Source: Tillus elongatus
Taxonomy: Eukaryota; Arthropoda; Insecta; Coleoptera; Cleridae
Direction of reading: 5' to 3'
Assembly (NCBI GenBank): GCA_964006375.1
Contig: OZ023264.1
Span: 174,950,295-175,014,294 of the forward strand
DNA: 64,000 bases
This document shows, in pieces, positions 1-12,289 of the stretch (the stretch's first letter is position 1; every line of letters begins with the position of its first letter). A program made the translations under genes and the position numbers. The notes under the pieces are model-generated. The model was not told the origin of the DNA. It did not search any database and saw nothing but the letters and a program-made list of their open reading frames with translations.

Positions 1-330
1 CAAAAAAAAAAACTCAGTGAGTTGGACCATATTTGGAGATTTACCCTTATTTTTTTAACGGCTTGAATGAGTTTGTTTATTATATCTCAACGGCCAATTT
101 TTCTTAACAAAAAATTTAAAAATATCTTTTAAAACGCAACTCTTAAATTGTTCAAGTGATGGCAACGAAAATTTCCAACTTAAGAGAACAGAGGCAGACG
201 TGGTTGTGTTCCAATTTTCAAGCTTTTATTCAAGGGAAAATAAAGTTATTCGAAATTAATATTAAAATAATGCTCGACATCGCTTCAGATTCTGCGATGC
301 AATATCTGCAATGTTGGACAAAAAAGAATG
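1..330. repeat. Interspersed repeat shared with 30665-31000
   Basis: The first 330 bases align by eye, in the same orientation, with 30665-31000. Both share GGCTTGAATGAG/GGCTTGGATGAG, AACGGCCAATTTTTCTTAA, AGACGTGGTTGTGT and a match near CTCGACATC. In the 30.7-kb copy this segment lies directly beyond the (TA)n tract of a HINE-like copy, so this is probably the tail of another HINE-like copy cut by the window edge. No coding content is recognised. Confidence 0.55.
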
Positions 331-539
331 GCGTTGCCTTTTTTTTTCAACAACACACCACGAGGGCTTACAGCCTAAATACTATCGTACAGTGGGTGTC
401 GACAAGGAGGAAAGAGGCAACTTATTATTTCTGGACTTGAAGGTTTGGAGGTTCGGAGGAGAAGGAAAAACATGTGCCGGCAAGGAATTCTACAACTTGG
501 AAGTTCTCGGGATAAAAGAGCGAGCATAACAGAATGTTC

Positions 540-1265
540 TATGTCTGGTGACCTGGACAGTAAAAGGGTGCATTCACTTTGTTCCCCTGGTAGATCTGTT
601 TGGGGCAGCAGGTGGAGGAACTATGGAATAAAGCTCCTCTGAGCACTGCCCGTGCAGATATCTATAAAAGAGAGAGATGTCACCAACGGCACGTTGGTGG
701 GCAAGATTGGCAGCCTTTGGGTGAGGGTAGGGTCACCAATGAGACGTATAGCTCTCTTCTGAATTGAGTCCAGGATAGCGAGTGTACAAGCGGCAGCGGC
801 AGAAAGAAAGCAAGACTGAGATTTGGTGGGGTTGAATTGTACGAGATTTCTACTTCCCCAGTCTAATATTTGTTGGAGATCCACGGAGACAGAACCCTCC
901 ATGTGTCTGCGATCCTCATTTAGTTGGGCCAAAGAGACAGGCTTAGAATATTGTATATTTGCGTGGAGGGTGCTGTCGTCCGCGTAACTGTGAACTGGGT
1001 TGGATGTGCTAGAGAGGAGGTCATTAATGTGGAGAAGAAACAAAGTAGGGGCTAAAGCTAAACCTTTAAGAACTCCTGCATTAATTTGGATATAGTTTAG
1101 AGGAATAGCCATCCACAACACTAGAAATGCTTGGAGAGGAAGTTTGCTGCCCAGGTACATATTTTTGGTGGTAGGCCATAGGCCGGTAGTTTATTAAGCA
1201 GGGCTGCATACCAGACCTGGTCGAAGGCTTTTGATATGTCTAGAGCGACAATCTGGGATTCACCG
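540..1265 (-). pseudogene. Non-LTR retrotransposon reverse transcriptase fragment (CR1/Jockey-like)
   Basis: On the minus strand the 1265-1125 stretch encodes the first catalytic block (IVALDISKAFDQVW). After a frame change, 1120-620 encodes VLKGLALAPTLFLLHINDL, the catalytic box YADDSTLH and ILDWGSRNLVQFNPTKSQ. It then jumps directly to the C-terminal thumb motif LDSIQKRAIRLIGDPTLT, so roughly 90 residues that family members normally carry there are missing. A degenerate tail follows to about 540. The order of blocks and the FADD/YADD box are typical of Jockey/CR1-group LINEs. The frameshift, the internal deletion and the lack of the endonuclease show a dead 5'-truncated copy. Exact clade is uncertain. 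Confidence 0.75.
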
Positions 1266-1309
1266 TGCTGCACTGATATGCTGTTTACATAAACAATGGA
1301 AGTTACATT

Positions 1310-1430
1310 ATAATCATTGTGAGATGTCAGAGCATATAGCATTGTGAAATGTACGACAGGGATGCTATCTCGGTGCGGAACCAGGTAGTATGGCGTCACG
1401 ACTGCTCTAGTTAACAAAAAATGTTATAGA
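1310..1430 (+). repeat. Unclassified dispersed repeat (4 copies in window)
   Basis: This block contains GTACGACAGGGATGCTATCT, then ACCAGGTAGTATGG and GCTCTAGTT. Related blocks occur at 31040-31160 (+), 58385-58500 (+) and 63945-64000 (-). It lies outside the reverse-transcriptase homology of the neighbouring LINE relic. In the 58.4- and 64.0-kb copies it lies upstream of a Tc1 transposase fragment, so it may be part of that transposon. Confidence 0.45.
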
Positions 1431-2600
1431 CAAAGCCAATTTGACAAGCGCATTATTTCTATGCTTCGTGGCTAGCGCTTGTTATGTACCATTTATAATT
1501 GACTTTTAACTAACCTTACATGTTTAAAATATGGATATAAATATTAAGTATTGAAAATAAAAATAGAACGATGGTTATAAATGCAAATTGTGAGCTAATG
1601 CCTTTTAACTAAAGATATATAAAATACCGATATAAATATTGAGTATTGAAAATAAATATTAGACGATGGTTATAAATGAAAATTGTGATTTAATGACTTA
1701 AAGCAATACAATTTTGCGTAAAATAGAAAGTCAGTATATCAGTAAATCATATTCTAAGAGCAGTCATAGCACTCGGTTAACAGCCACGAAAACAGGACCC
1801 CATTATTATTATTGTATAGCCGGGGGAAATAACTAATGCATTATGTGGTAATAGTAACAGTATAAGCATTTTTTATAGTTTGTCTCCGTGCGGAAGACAA
1901 TATGTGTTAGGTTCGTTGGGTCAAATTTAGTACAACTGGCGTCAATGTCCTTGCAGGTATCAAAACCTGCTTACAAAATAAAAGGGTACTGATAGATAAG
2001 TTACTAGATCTATCATTTTTATTATCGATAAATTCACAGGTTAGTTGGTCAATATTTTTTTAAATAAATAGCTCTTTAAAGCGTATTTCTGTATTTCTCA
2101 TATTGTATGTCTCAAACAGGTACAGTCTCTCGCTTAAAATTAGACATACCTACGTTTATTAACCGTCCAGGCCTATCGAGGTTAGTTTACAAGCTGCTTG
2201 CTTGCGTTCGACCGATTTCAGTGTAGTCTTGGACAAAAGCTAGGTTCATATACTCGCGAATTGCGAAATCGCCGCGAAACATATTCCTATTTGTTTATTT
2301 AAAACAATATCGTACAACTCATTTTTATTAGATTTTATAAACGTATTTTACTAATTTTTGTATGCATACAGTTAAAAGCTTTTTTTATGATCAGAAAACC
2401 ACTGTGACATAAAATCAAACTTGGCCCTTAACACGATTAAAATGACTTCTCTACTTTCAAGTTTGTGTAGCCCCACTGTTAATTAAGGGCCCCCCTTTAT
2501 TATACTTACTTATCTTGTGCTTACATATGAAATGTAAGAGTAAAAAATCAGTCATACAGCAAGAGAATTTATTTACTTTAGTGCTGTATTCGATATTATC
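1430..2600. other. AT-rich stretch without recognisable gene
   Basis: No ORF with family resemblance is seen. The only structure is a diverged tandem duplication at 1525-1710 with a period of about 95 bases, in which ATATAAATATTRAGTATTGAAAATAAA and GATGGTTATAAATG recur once. Confidence 0.5.
1525..1710 (+). repeat. Two-copy tandem duplication, ~95-bp period
   Basis: The segments about 1525-1610 and 1622-1705 share AGTATTGAAAATAAA, ACGATGGTTATAAATG and a following AAATTGTGA. The ATGGTTATAAATG landmark is at 1571 and 1666. Small substitutions and indels separate the units. Confidence 0.7.
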
Positions 2601-2639
2601 TGAAAAGACATAATAGGCGACAATGTGGAATGTAATTTC

Positions 2640-3115
2640 GGTAAATTTACAGTTTACTGCATGGAGAGTTTTTAGAATTCTTTTTTTCCGAAACATGCTG
2701 AGAACCCCCCTCGGATACACAAACCACAAGGCAAATTTGTTGCGAACAACCCCCAAGAAAATTAAGCGACCAAGATTGAATTGCGGCGCTGGGTGGGAGG
2801 AAATGTGAGCAAAATGCTAAAAAACATTTAGTCAGACTTTGAAAAGATGCATTTTTCACTATTTGCAGCAATACTTCTTTTAAGTCCTGTCTGCCCCGCA
2901 CGGCACCCATATTCGCCCAGGTCCAGTAACTTTTTTGGGGGTTGCTCCCAAGAAATTTTTTTTGTGCTTTATACTTTGAAGGTAGTTTTATGCATGCACG
3001 AGGAATGGAAAGGACAACCCCCCGTGCTTTTGGGTGAGACGGCAGAAACCCTCTTCCCTTCTGCATGCATACAATCACCCTCAATGCATGAACCACAGGA
3101 ATTTTTTTATGTTCC
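2640..3115. repeat. Dispersed repeat with C-runs, related to 37375-37760
   Basis: Shared landmarks with 37375-37760 are CTTCTGCATGC followed by ACCCTCAATGCAT, CCCCCAAGAAA and a GCTCACATTTCC-like block on the opposite strand. Several overlapping ORFs of 100-150 codons occur on both strands, but none resembles a known protein. They look like by-products of a GC-richer repeat. Confidence 0.4.
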
Positions 3116-3259
3116 GCTCTCTAGTGTATTGTCGTTGAGTATATTTTCTGCTTCTTTGGTTGAAGTTTTCTATCCAAATGACTCTATAAATATTTATGTT
3201 ACAGGTCATGTTTTTGCTTGCCCTCCTTTACCCTATTTTTTACCGTTCCGAATCAAATA

Positions 3260-4310
3260 AAGTAATGTTTTGTAACTTTTAATGTAAAGCTAAAGCACAA
3301 TATATTATTCTTTTGAAAATTCACTACAATAATGTACTTGATGCACCCCGAACATATTTTTTATAAAACAGGCATTCGACAACGCTGAGTCCAATCAGAA
3401 TCTAGTTCTCTAGAAGCAGTGCACAGGCACTACTGAAAATGACTCTCCTCACTTTATCTTCTACCTCCATTTACTAAAACAGTGGATAAAGAAACACAGC
3501 GTGTCGAGGTGGTGATGATTTGGCCTCTGTGTCAAATGAAGAAGAAATGACTGAGAAAGGCAGCGGAGAGTGTCGGTTGGCGACTTGATAAATAAGTGAA
3601 GTATGGTCTAATCCGAAGCGATAGTACACGGGTTAAGTGATGTGCTCGGATCACATGGCTGATCTATCAACGCCTCACCTTACTACATCACCAATTCCCG
3701 ACATCTTTACCACTTGTCTTGTCACGTTACCCCAGTGCGTCTCGTTATGCCGACGCTTTGATGCTTTTCTCTAGATTGCAACATCAATCTTCCCCTCTCC
3801 CGCCGTGCTACTATCTATAATCAACCATTGAGAGGTGTAGGTATACTTACATTTCGATATTGCTTTGCATATCGACTGCGTTACGCTTGATGTTTACCGG
3901 GGTCCCTTGGCAAATGATACGTTTTATTTCCCTGAAATCATATGAATAAAACTTCAGAAGGCTTCTGTTGAAACGCGATGGGAAAAACTGTGAATTTAAA
4001 AGTATATTTAGGAGAATGCGTACGCAGAAAATGCGTTATGGTAGCGAATTATCATATACTCTACAAATTCCAATAAGTTTAATTTATCGTCTATCTATAA
4101 ACCGTAATTTTGTTACACGGCATTAAAATTGGTCTGAACTTGCCTAAGCTATTCACAAAAAATCTAATAAATGATCTAAATTGGTAATTTTTTAACTTTT
4201 GCTCAAACACACACAACACACAAACTCACTCACATATATGTTTTGAAGGTTGTAATGTATCTTCCCTAATTGCCGTATTTTAGGATGAGATCTCGACTTT
4301 TGAATCTTTA
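3260..4310. other. Stretch without recognisable gene
   Basis: I see no protein family signature, RNA gene or repeat shared with the rest of the window here. The last ~40 bases (TCGACTTTTGAATCTTTAAAAAAGCC) are the usual flank of a HINE-like 5' end. Confidence 0.4.
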
Positions 4311-4319
4311 AAAAAGCCT

Positions 4320-4855
<536 letters not shown>

Positions 4856-5406
4856 TCATTGTTACAGGTGCACTATCAGCACAAAAAAAGAAGACTATTT
4901 TTTCATATAAACATGGGTCCGCAAATGCTTAGTTTTTAAATAAAGCGTGTTAAAGTTATTTGTTTTTGTTAGTTTTCCACGAGTAAGTCCGAGTCAAATT
5001 GGCTTGTGGGGGTTTTCGAGGGCAATAAATTTAAATATATTATTGTTAATAACACTGGTGGCAGAGGGCGCGACCTGTAAGACTATGCTTGCATTCAACT
5101 GGCTATAATTTTTTGACACCTAGTAATATCGACCTACCGTATAGCTACAATGCAGCCCTTATCAATTGTAAGCAAAAAATGAATAGTTGATTTAAATCTC
5201 TCAGACACACCATTTTCGAGATATTTCAATTTTTGTATGTCGATTAATTCTGTGACAAATCATAGGAATACATTTTTTACCTTTTAATTGCTATCAGTAT
5301 GTGTAAACTAAATTTTCGTATTCTCTAGCGTTTTGACTTTTACGTTTGCGATTACTCACTATTTTTAAGTAATTAATTCTATTGTCCGTAATTTTTCTAA
5401 TTAAAT

Positions 5407-5995
5407 ATGGAAGTCTTTACCAACAATGAACTAACAGACATGCATGTTATGTATTCACGGGCTTTTGGTAGCTGTTATGAGGCGAAACGACTGTATGAAG
5501 AAGCCTTCCCAAACCGAAGAATTCCAGACAGAAGGAGGTTTCAACGGATTGACATCCGTCTGCGAGAAAGAGGTACATACTTACATTATCTAATACATCA
5601 ATCTGTCTCTTTCGAATATAGTATATTTTTTTACCAGGTACCCTTAATAAAGTTTCTGCTGATCGAGGCAGGCCACGAAGTGCAAGTAATCCTAATTTTG
5701 AAGAGGCTGTTCTGGATGAAATTGAATAAAATCCAAAAATAAGTACTAGGAAAATGGCCAGTCATCTACGAGCACCAAATGCAACTATATGGCGAGTTCT
5801 TTACAAGCAGCAATTGCCTCCATATCACATCCAACGTGTGCAGGCACTATCGCCTGAAAGAGATTTTATACCTCGCCTACAATTTTGCCAATGGTTTCTT
5901 CAACATAATAATGTAGATAACTTGTTGTATATTGTTCACTGTTCACTGACGAGTATGGATTTAGACGCGACCGGATCGTCAGTTTATAATATAAC
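5407..5995 (+). pseudogene. Mariner-like transposase, N-terminal part (broken)
   Basis: From the ATG at 5407 the frame reads EVFTNNELTDMHVMYSRAFG and then RLYEEAFPNRRIPDRRRFQRID, the helix-turn-helix start typical of IS630-Tc1-mariner transposases of insects. A frame disruption follows. A second frame from 5754 gives ASHLRAPNATIWRVL, then PYHIQRVQALSP and FIPRLQFCQWFLQHNNVDNLLYIV, the second DNA-binding subdomain. The first catalytic Asp motif expected next (FTDEA) is disrupted: the text reads CSLTSMDLDA. The rest of the protein is found after an insertion at 7690-7979. This is a relic. Confidence 0.75.
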
Positions 5996-5999
5996 ATAA

Positions 6000-6284
6000 T
6001 ATAACATACATAATGTAATATGACACAAATTATCTCAGGGCTTGGGTTTAGGCACTTGCAGTTGGTAGGCTTTAAGAGGTACAAATAAAAATCAGGTATT
6101 ATGAATAAAATCAGTTTGTTTAAAAAGTTATTGACTCTATACAATGCAGTGAATTGAATTTAGTAAATTAGATGAACGAAGAATATGACTTGATTACTTG
6201 TAACACTGTAAAAAAGAATTGTGGAGCACACTCTACAAAAGAAAAGTAAAGCCACAGATAAACAGTGTACTTAACTTTCAGCTT
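6000..6284. other. Unassigned insert left of the minisatellite
   Basis: This AT-rich sequence begins the ~1.7-kb block that separates the two transposase halves. ATAATATAACATAATATAACATACATAATG is a short imperfect repeat. No gene is seen. Confidence 0.4.
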
Positions 6285-6750
6285 CAGGTTGAGGGGGCTC
6301 CTCCCTGGCGATGGTGTTGAAGGGGACTCCTCAATGATGTTGTTGGTGAGGGCTCTTACTAATGATGTTCCATTCAGGGGGCTCCTTAAGTATGTTGTAT
6401 TCAGGGGGCTCCTGACTTACGATGATCCGTTCAGGGGGCTCCTTCACGGTGTTGTTACTAACGGTGTGCCATTCATGGGGCTCCTTGATGATGTTGTTCA
6501 GGGGGCTCCTTAATAATGTTGTTGAAGAGAGCTCTTACTAACGGTGGGCCATTTAGGGGGCTCCTTACTAACGATGGTGCTGAAGGGGTCTCCTTACTAA
6601 CGGTGTTGTTGAAGGGCTCTTTACTAACGGTGTGCCATTCAGAGGGCTCCTTGCTAACGATGGTGTTGAAGGGCCTTTTACTTACGGTGTGCCATTATGG
6701 GGGCTCCTTGCTAACGATTGTGTTGAAGGGCCCTTTACTTACGGGGTGCT
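6285..6750 (+). repeat. G-rich degenerate minisatellite, GGGGGCTCCTTACTAACG-type
   Basis: About 15 irregular units alternate a GGGGGCTCCTT/GGGCTCTTAC block with an ACGGTGTGCCATTCA or GATGTTGTTGAAG block, giving spacings of about 25-40 bases. Two open frames result, encoding repetitive Gly-Leu-Leu-Thr residues, but indels shift frame between units. I treat it as noncoding minisatellite DNA inside the insertion that splits the mariner transposase. Confidence 0.75.
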
Positions 6751-6779
6751 ATAAAATTCCAAGTGCATGAGTAACGGTT

Positions 6780-7560
6780 CAAGGCTTAATGATTTACATA
6801 AGGCGGCTGGTAGCAGGTTAAGTTTACTTACAAAATTTATCTGTGTCAATGATTGGAAATAAACTAACGTATGCGAAACAAAATCTCAAATGACTTCTTT
6901 ACCACGCATTTAAAACAGTATAATAGCAATTAATTACCGAACTTACGCTACCACAAGCCACCGTTTAACAGTATGAAATTTATAATAAAGAAAATAATCA
7001 TCGAAAGTAAGTTCAGTATACATACATTAACAAGCAATCTACTATTATTATCAAGCAAAGAAATGTATGGGCAACTGGATAAATGTAAGACTCACCCATT
7101 TAGTTAGGCATGCTGTTTTCCCACTAAAATTAAGCTGTACGATTCCATCTCTTGGTCGATTCAGAAGAGAGCGCGGCATGCGTTGCAAGCGTATATAAAG
7201 ATTCGCTTATCGCAGACACGTCATAAAATTAGCTCTAACGCAGGAGTGTTTTCATGAGTTGGGTGCGGTAAAGCATCCGACCGCCGAGTTTGACGTCACT
7301 GAAGGGACTTGGACGCTGACGTCACAAAAGGGGTTAATTCAGAAGTTTAAAAGTCAACGGCGTTGACACGTGTGACATGTCCCGCTTATTAAATACACGC
7401 GACATGTTACAAGTTTTCGTAACAGCCATATTTGGGCTGACAAAAATCCCCACGCAGTTTTTGAAAGGCATCATCAACAGCAATTTTCCTTAAATGTATT
7501 GGCTGGAATTGTAGGGTGTAATTTGAAAGGCCTTTTTTTTACCTCACAGACTTAATGCTA
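6780..7560. other. Unassigned insert right of the minisatellite
   Basis: No ORF is recognised. Near 7189 lies GCGTATATAAAG, a good TATA-box match, in a GC-richer context (AGAGCGCGGCATGCGTTGCA). Three GACGTCA-like sites occur at 7290-7325. This could be a captured promoter fragment, but no transcript structure can be shown. Confidence 0.3.
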
Positions 7561-7689
7561 CATCTTATCTTGAATTCCTGCAAAACCAACTAAATGGGTT
7601 ATTAGAAAATGTACCTCGTGGCATAAGACATAACCTGAAGTTTATGAATTAAGGACCCCCCTCCCACATTTCGCACTAAATGTCAGAAA

Positions 7690-7979
7690 TTACCTGAGCA
7701 ATACTTTTGGACGCAGATGGAAGGACGCGGTGGACCTCAGCCAAGGCCGGCTCGATCCACTGATTTAAATCCTATGGACTTTTATTTATAGGGGCATCTC
7801 AAAAGTATTTTTTATAAAGCAAGTGTTGAAAATGTTGATGATCTGCAGCAAAAAATTGTACTTTGATGCGAACAAATTAGAAACACACCAGAAATATTTC
7901 ACAGAGTACGACGTTGTATGCTCCGCAGAATACGAAAGTGTATTGAAGTGGAGGTTGGCCATTTTGAACATTTATTGTA
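7690..7979 (+). pseudogene. Mariner-like transposase, C-terminal part (broken)
   Basis: One frame reads NYLSNTFGRRWKD. Shifting frame, the next reads RSTDLNPMDFYL, a stop, GHLKSIFYKASVENVDDLQQ and, after another stop, EQIRNTPEIFHRVRRCMLRR then CIEVEVGHFEHLL and a stop. The PMDFYLWGHLK region carries the third catalytic Asp of mariner-group DDE transposases. The following segment is the usual C-terminus of the protein whose N-terminus lies at 5407. Two internal stops and at least one frameshift make it nonfunctional. The true stop is at about 7979, close to the right TIR. Confidence 0.75.
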
Positions 7980-8077
7980 GTCATGTATCATAAAATGTTA
8001 TAAACTTTTTTATTTGTTGTTAAAATTTGCAGACAATACAATTAATTACTTGAGAAAAATTAATTTTTGAGCGACCT

Positions 8078-8619
8078 CGACATACAAAAATTGAAATATC
8101 TCGAAAATCGTGTGTCTGAGAGATTTAAATCAAGTATACATTTTTTGCTTACAATTGATAAGGGCTGCATTGTAGCTATACGGTAAGTCGATATTACTGA
8201 GTGTCAAAAAATTAGGGCTAATTGAATGCAAGCATAGTCTTACAGGTGTACATTTTTTGCTTACAATTGATAAGGGCTGCAACGTAGCTATACAGTAGGT
8301 CGATATTACTGGGTGTAAAAAAATTATAGCCAATTGAGTACAAGCATAGTCGTACAGATGGCGCACTCTGCCAGCAGTGTTATTAACAATAACATATTAA
8401 AATTTCTGGCCATCGAAAACACCCACATGCCAATTTTAACGCCAAAATTTTAATTTGACTCGGACTTGTTCGTAAAAAACTGACAAAAACAAATAACTTT
8501 AACACGCTGTATTTAAAAAACTAAGCATTTGCGGACCCAAGTTTATATGAAAAATAGTCTTACTTTTTTGTGCTGAATGTGCACCTGTAACATAGACCAT
8601 CATTTTTAAAACACCCTGT
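8078..8619 (-). repeat. Right terminal inverted repeat with internal 114-bp duplication
   Basis: This is the inverted partner of 4855-5243. A segment beginning ACATTTTTTGCTTACAATTG occurs twice in direct order (from about 8134 and 8247, period ~114), ending each time in AAGCATAGTCNTACAG. The left arm holds a single copy, so the duplication arose after the element was formed. Confidence 0.8.
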
Positions 8620-8629
8620 ATATATAAAC

Positions 8630-9150
8630 AGGGTGTTCGAGAAAAATAGCTATCTTCGTTATTATTTGAGCTACGAAGTCGGTTAAATGGGGAAAGTTGA
8701 CCAACTGGACCCACCTCCTGAATGCCACAGATTTTTTAATTGCACAACAACTGTCAAATCTGTTGACATAACCTCAATTTTTTAAATAGAACCATAAGAA
8801 CATTTTGCGTTCAATCGATTCAGGGCAAGCGATTTTATACGTACACATAATATTCTTTCCATCCCAGTACAATATTCCGAAGATAACTTGATCCCAAACG
8901 TTGCCAATTGTAGGTGTTTACGGAAATCGGGAACAATAGCTCTCTTCGTTATTATTTAAACTACGAAGTCGGTTGAATGGGCAAAGTTGACCAACTGGAG
9001 ACTCCGCTTCTGAATATGTCACGGATATCTAGATTTCACGACAACTGTTAAATTTGTTGACATTACCTCAATTTTTTTAAATAAAACGATATGGATATTT
9101 TGGATTAAATCGACCCAGGGCAAGCTATTAAATACGTACACGTAATTCGG
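8630..9150 (+). repeat. Two-copy direct repeat, ~285-bp period
   Basis: The first unit starts at about 8640 and the second at about 8925. Shared landmarks are TTCGTTATTATTT, CTACGAAGTCGGTT, AAAGTTGACCAACTGGA, ACAACTGTYAAATYTGTTGACAT and CAGGGCAAGC followed by ACGTACACRTAAT. The left unit starts in ACAGGGTGTTCGAG, a start common to transposon ends, so the pair may be a tandemly duplicated MITE-like end. Confidence 0.7.
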
Positions 9151-10170
9151 TTAATTAAGAAGGTAATAAAGAATAGTTAGATATATTTTAATAATATTTC
9201 TAAAATAGAGAAATAAATATTGTCTCCTGTTAAAAAAGTCTTTGATACTTACGTTGGTATCAAAAATGAGGCAGAAAACGCAAGTGATTGCATATTTAAA
9301 AAATAAAATTTTATTGACTGTAAAAATAACGAATAATTGGAAAAACTTTATTTCGTACCATCCAACTTAAGCCTACTAATATTTTCCCGCGTACCAGTTA
9401 GTGTAAGCGATCTGAGAATCTGAGCTCCCTTATTTTGCGACACAAGTTTGCTGCATGCTTCCAGTATTATAGTTAAACTTATAATGGGATATGTGAGAAG
9501 AAGAATTAATAAATCAGTGAAAGTTTTAAAAAGCTGTAAATTCAGAAGGAGAAGGTAGAATGCATTATAACTGACTCGGAGGTGAGTTCAGTAATGAAAA
9601 CCTTGTTAAAACTTTCGCGTATTTATCGCAGGGTAGACAAATGTCTTTTCCTAAGTCAGGGCAGCAGTACAAAAGGAAGTGCACATCATGACGAAATTGA
9701 ATAGAGCTGCCATACGTAGGGTCGCGGTTCAGAAAAAATTACACATTAATTTTATGAAACCCTCTATGAGACCATTAAACTTATCTGCGGTAATTTTTAG
9801 TGAATGTTCCGTTAAATTTCTCGTAAACAGATGCAGAAGACACCGTTTAAATTATGGATTAGGTTGTTGCGGTATAAACTGCTAGAATTAACTCTTCAAA
9901 CAAATAAACTGGGAGAGGAATGATAAACTCTTGTCTGCGGCCATGTGCTTTATAATCCAAACTTCATTTTATCTCTTCTGATGTTTATGTAAATGCGGAA
10001 ATTTAATGCTCCGCAAAATAACAATTTATGGTAACTAATGAGGTTTGTTTACATTTGATATGCAGGGTGTTCGGTTTATAATAGTATACAGGGTGAGGAG
10101 TTTAAGTTGTTACAATCGAATGTCTAAAAAACCCCTCCAAGTATTTTTCTAAAAATTAGGTGTTAGAATT
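9150..10170. other. Stretch without recognisable gene
   Basis: No family signature is seen. CAGGGTGTTCGG near 10065 and ACAGGGTGAGGAG near 10089 are transposon-end-like motifs just outside the next mariner relic. Confidence 0.35.
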
Positions 10171-10171
10171 T

Positions 10172-12286
10172 TTCAAATGGAACACCCTATATTTTATATC
10201 GCTATCAAGTAGCCTATTTACTCTTCTATAAGTTTTATTAAGCTTTCCTTATACTCAAATCGACTCGTCTTAACGTTATCCTAAGTGTTATCAGAAAATA
10301 CTCATATTTCGTCACTTATCTTCATTAATCATGTTGGTTTTGGATATGCCTCGCCCACAAACCTTCGAAGTAGTTCTATAGACCAGCAACATAACAATAT
10401 TAGATGATTCGCTAAGCTAGTAATTAACAAATTATAATTCAGCTTAAATTAGGTTTCATAAGCTATAATTTTTTTCTAAATGCAACATCCTGTATATTTT
10501 TATGGTTTTGTTGGATACAAACGTTTATAAGCCTTCTTATAATACCAAATTTGTATAAGTTAAATCAAATACGAAAGGAGATACACCGGTTCAAAGTTTT
10601 ATTTTTATTGAAATGTGTTTAATATCGTTCATACCATCGTAGCCTTGGAAATAAGTTGAAACATAAGCAACACAATAAAATAAATATTTGACACATAGTG
10701 CAACTGACGTTTTGCCAAGTGTTTGCTAATTTCTGTATTACTTTCTCGTTTAGTGTTAACCATTGTTGCTTGTTTCTTGGTCGTTGTTCCTTGTCTAGTG
10801 TTTATTTGTTAACGCGAATTTTACTAATGAAGAGTTAGTTTACGTGGTGTACGCTTTAGGACAGGCAGATCGAAACTGTCTTCTGGCGTCCAGTATCTGC
10901 AGGCAAAAGTATCCTTTAGCTCGACATCCAAGACCAAAAGCATTTGAGAAAGTTAGAGCACGCTTCGAGGAAATATATAGCGCCAAATACAGAACAAAAT
11001 CATATGAAAATTTTAATACAACCAATGAAAATACAGAAATCCAGGTTTTGTCATCAATCGAGGAGAATCCACAGATAAGTCCGAGGCAAATTGCATTATT
11101 TCAGGATATCAGCAAATCTTCAGTCAACAGGATAATTAAAAAACACAAACTTAATAGATATCATTTATGTCTTCATCACTCAATTACTGCTGAAGATCAA
11201 GTGAATCGAATAAATTTCTGAAATATTTTTTCAAATATGACCGATGAAATTCCAAACTTTTACAATACGGTTCTCTTTAGCGACGAAGCAACTTTTAACA
11301 ATATCGGCGTAGTAAACAAACACAATATGCATCACTACGCTCCAGAAAATCCACTATCGGTACATCAAGTGGATTTTCAACATCAATGGTCCTTGCATGT
11401 GTGGGGGGAATTATAGGCGATAAAGTTATCGATCCATTCTATTTTGAAGATCGACTTCATAAGGAACGCTATCGCAGATTTCTCGAAGATGATTCTCCGA
11501 ATTTAATGGAGCATGTAGACCTTAAAACGCGTCGATTAATGTGTTTTCAGCATGATGGTGCTCCTCCACATTTTCACCGAAACGTAAAACAATACTTAAA
11601 CCATTGGTTAGGAAACCGATGGATCGGTCGAGGAGAAAACATTTGATGGCCGGTAAGATCGACCGACCTAACACCAATAAACTTGTTCCTCTGAGAATAT
11701 GTGAGGCAAAAAGTATACGAAGAATTAACAACAACTGCGGATAATATGAAAACTCGAATACAATCAGCTTTTAGAAGTATTACTCCCTCATATTGAACAG
11801 AGTCAAAGAAAACTTTGAACGACGACTCCGAATTTGCATTCAGGAAAACGGAAACGTTTTTGAACTTGTTTTGTGGGTTTTAATCAATCTGTGAACCCAA
11901 TGTTTGATTTATTAATGCTTTCATCTATTACCATAAAATAAAAGTTCTACTATGCACAAATTAAAAGTTTGAACCGCTGTACCTCATTTTGCATTTAATT
12001 TAACTTAAACTTAAAAAATTGCACCATTAAAAAACTAATAAAATTTTGCATCCATCAAATTCAAAATAGTGCCAGTTAATTAGTTATTAGCTAGTTAGTG
12101 GGAGAGGCATATCCAAAGCCAACATGATTAATGAAAATAAGTGACGAAATAAGAGTATTTTCTGACAACACCTAGGATAACTTTAGAACGAGTCGATTTG
12201 AGTATAGGCAAAGCTTAATAAAATTAATACGAGGGGTAAGTAAGCTACCCGACAGCGATATAAAATAAAGGGTGTTCCATTTGAAA
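10172..12286 (+). mobile_element. Mariner-like transposon relic with ~190-bp terminal inverted repeats
   Basis: The left end TTTCAAATGGAACACCC (from 10172) and right end GGGTGTTCCATTTGAAA (to 12286) are exact inverted copies. The complementarity runs inward through ATTTTATATCGCT, ACTCAAATCGACTCG, AAATACTC and GGATATGCCTC to about 10355 and 12096. Outside these points the flanks stop matching, which sets the borders. The 2.1-kb interior holds a single degraded transposase. Confidence 0.8.
10815..11872 (+). pseudogene. IS630-Tc1-mariner superfamily transposase, degraded
   Basis: The reading begins NFTNEELVYVVYALGQAD near 10817 (no ATG in frame at that point). It continues as RQKYPLARHPRPKAFEKVRA (first helix-turn-helix) and EENPQISPRQIALFQDISKS with SVNRIIKKHKLNRYH (second), up to a stop at 11221. 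In following frames come LFSDEATFNNIG (first catalytic Asp), SLHVWGGIIGDKVIDPFYFE, and FQHDGAPPHFHRNV (second Asp) with NRWIGRGE. The third catalytic region reads STDLTPINLFL where related proteins have an Asp before FF, so this residue is lost. Stops at 11221 and 11644, plus frame changes, confirm a pseudogene. Confidence 0.8.
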
Positions 12287-12289
12287 GTT

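Noticed and set aside
2647..3260. Overlapping ORFs of 137 and 149 codons on opposite strands
   Set aside because: No domain is recognisable, and the DNA matches a non-coding dispersed repeat at 37375-37760.
6265..6770. Open frames rich in Gly-Leu-Leu-Thr, possible repeat protein
   Set aside because: Unit length is irregular and frames change between units, so this is minisatellite DNA and not a coding repeat.
7185..7230. Promoter of a host gene (TATA-like GCGTATATAAAG)
   Set aside because: No downstream coding sequence follows; kept only as a remark in the insert description.
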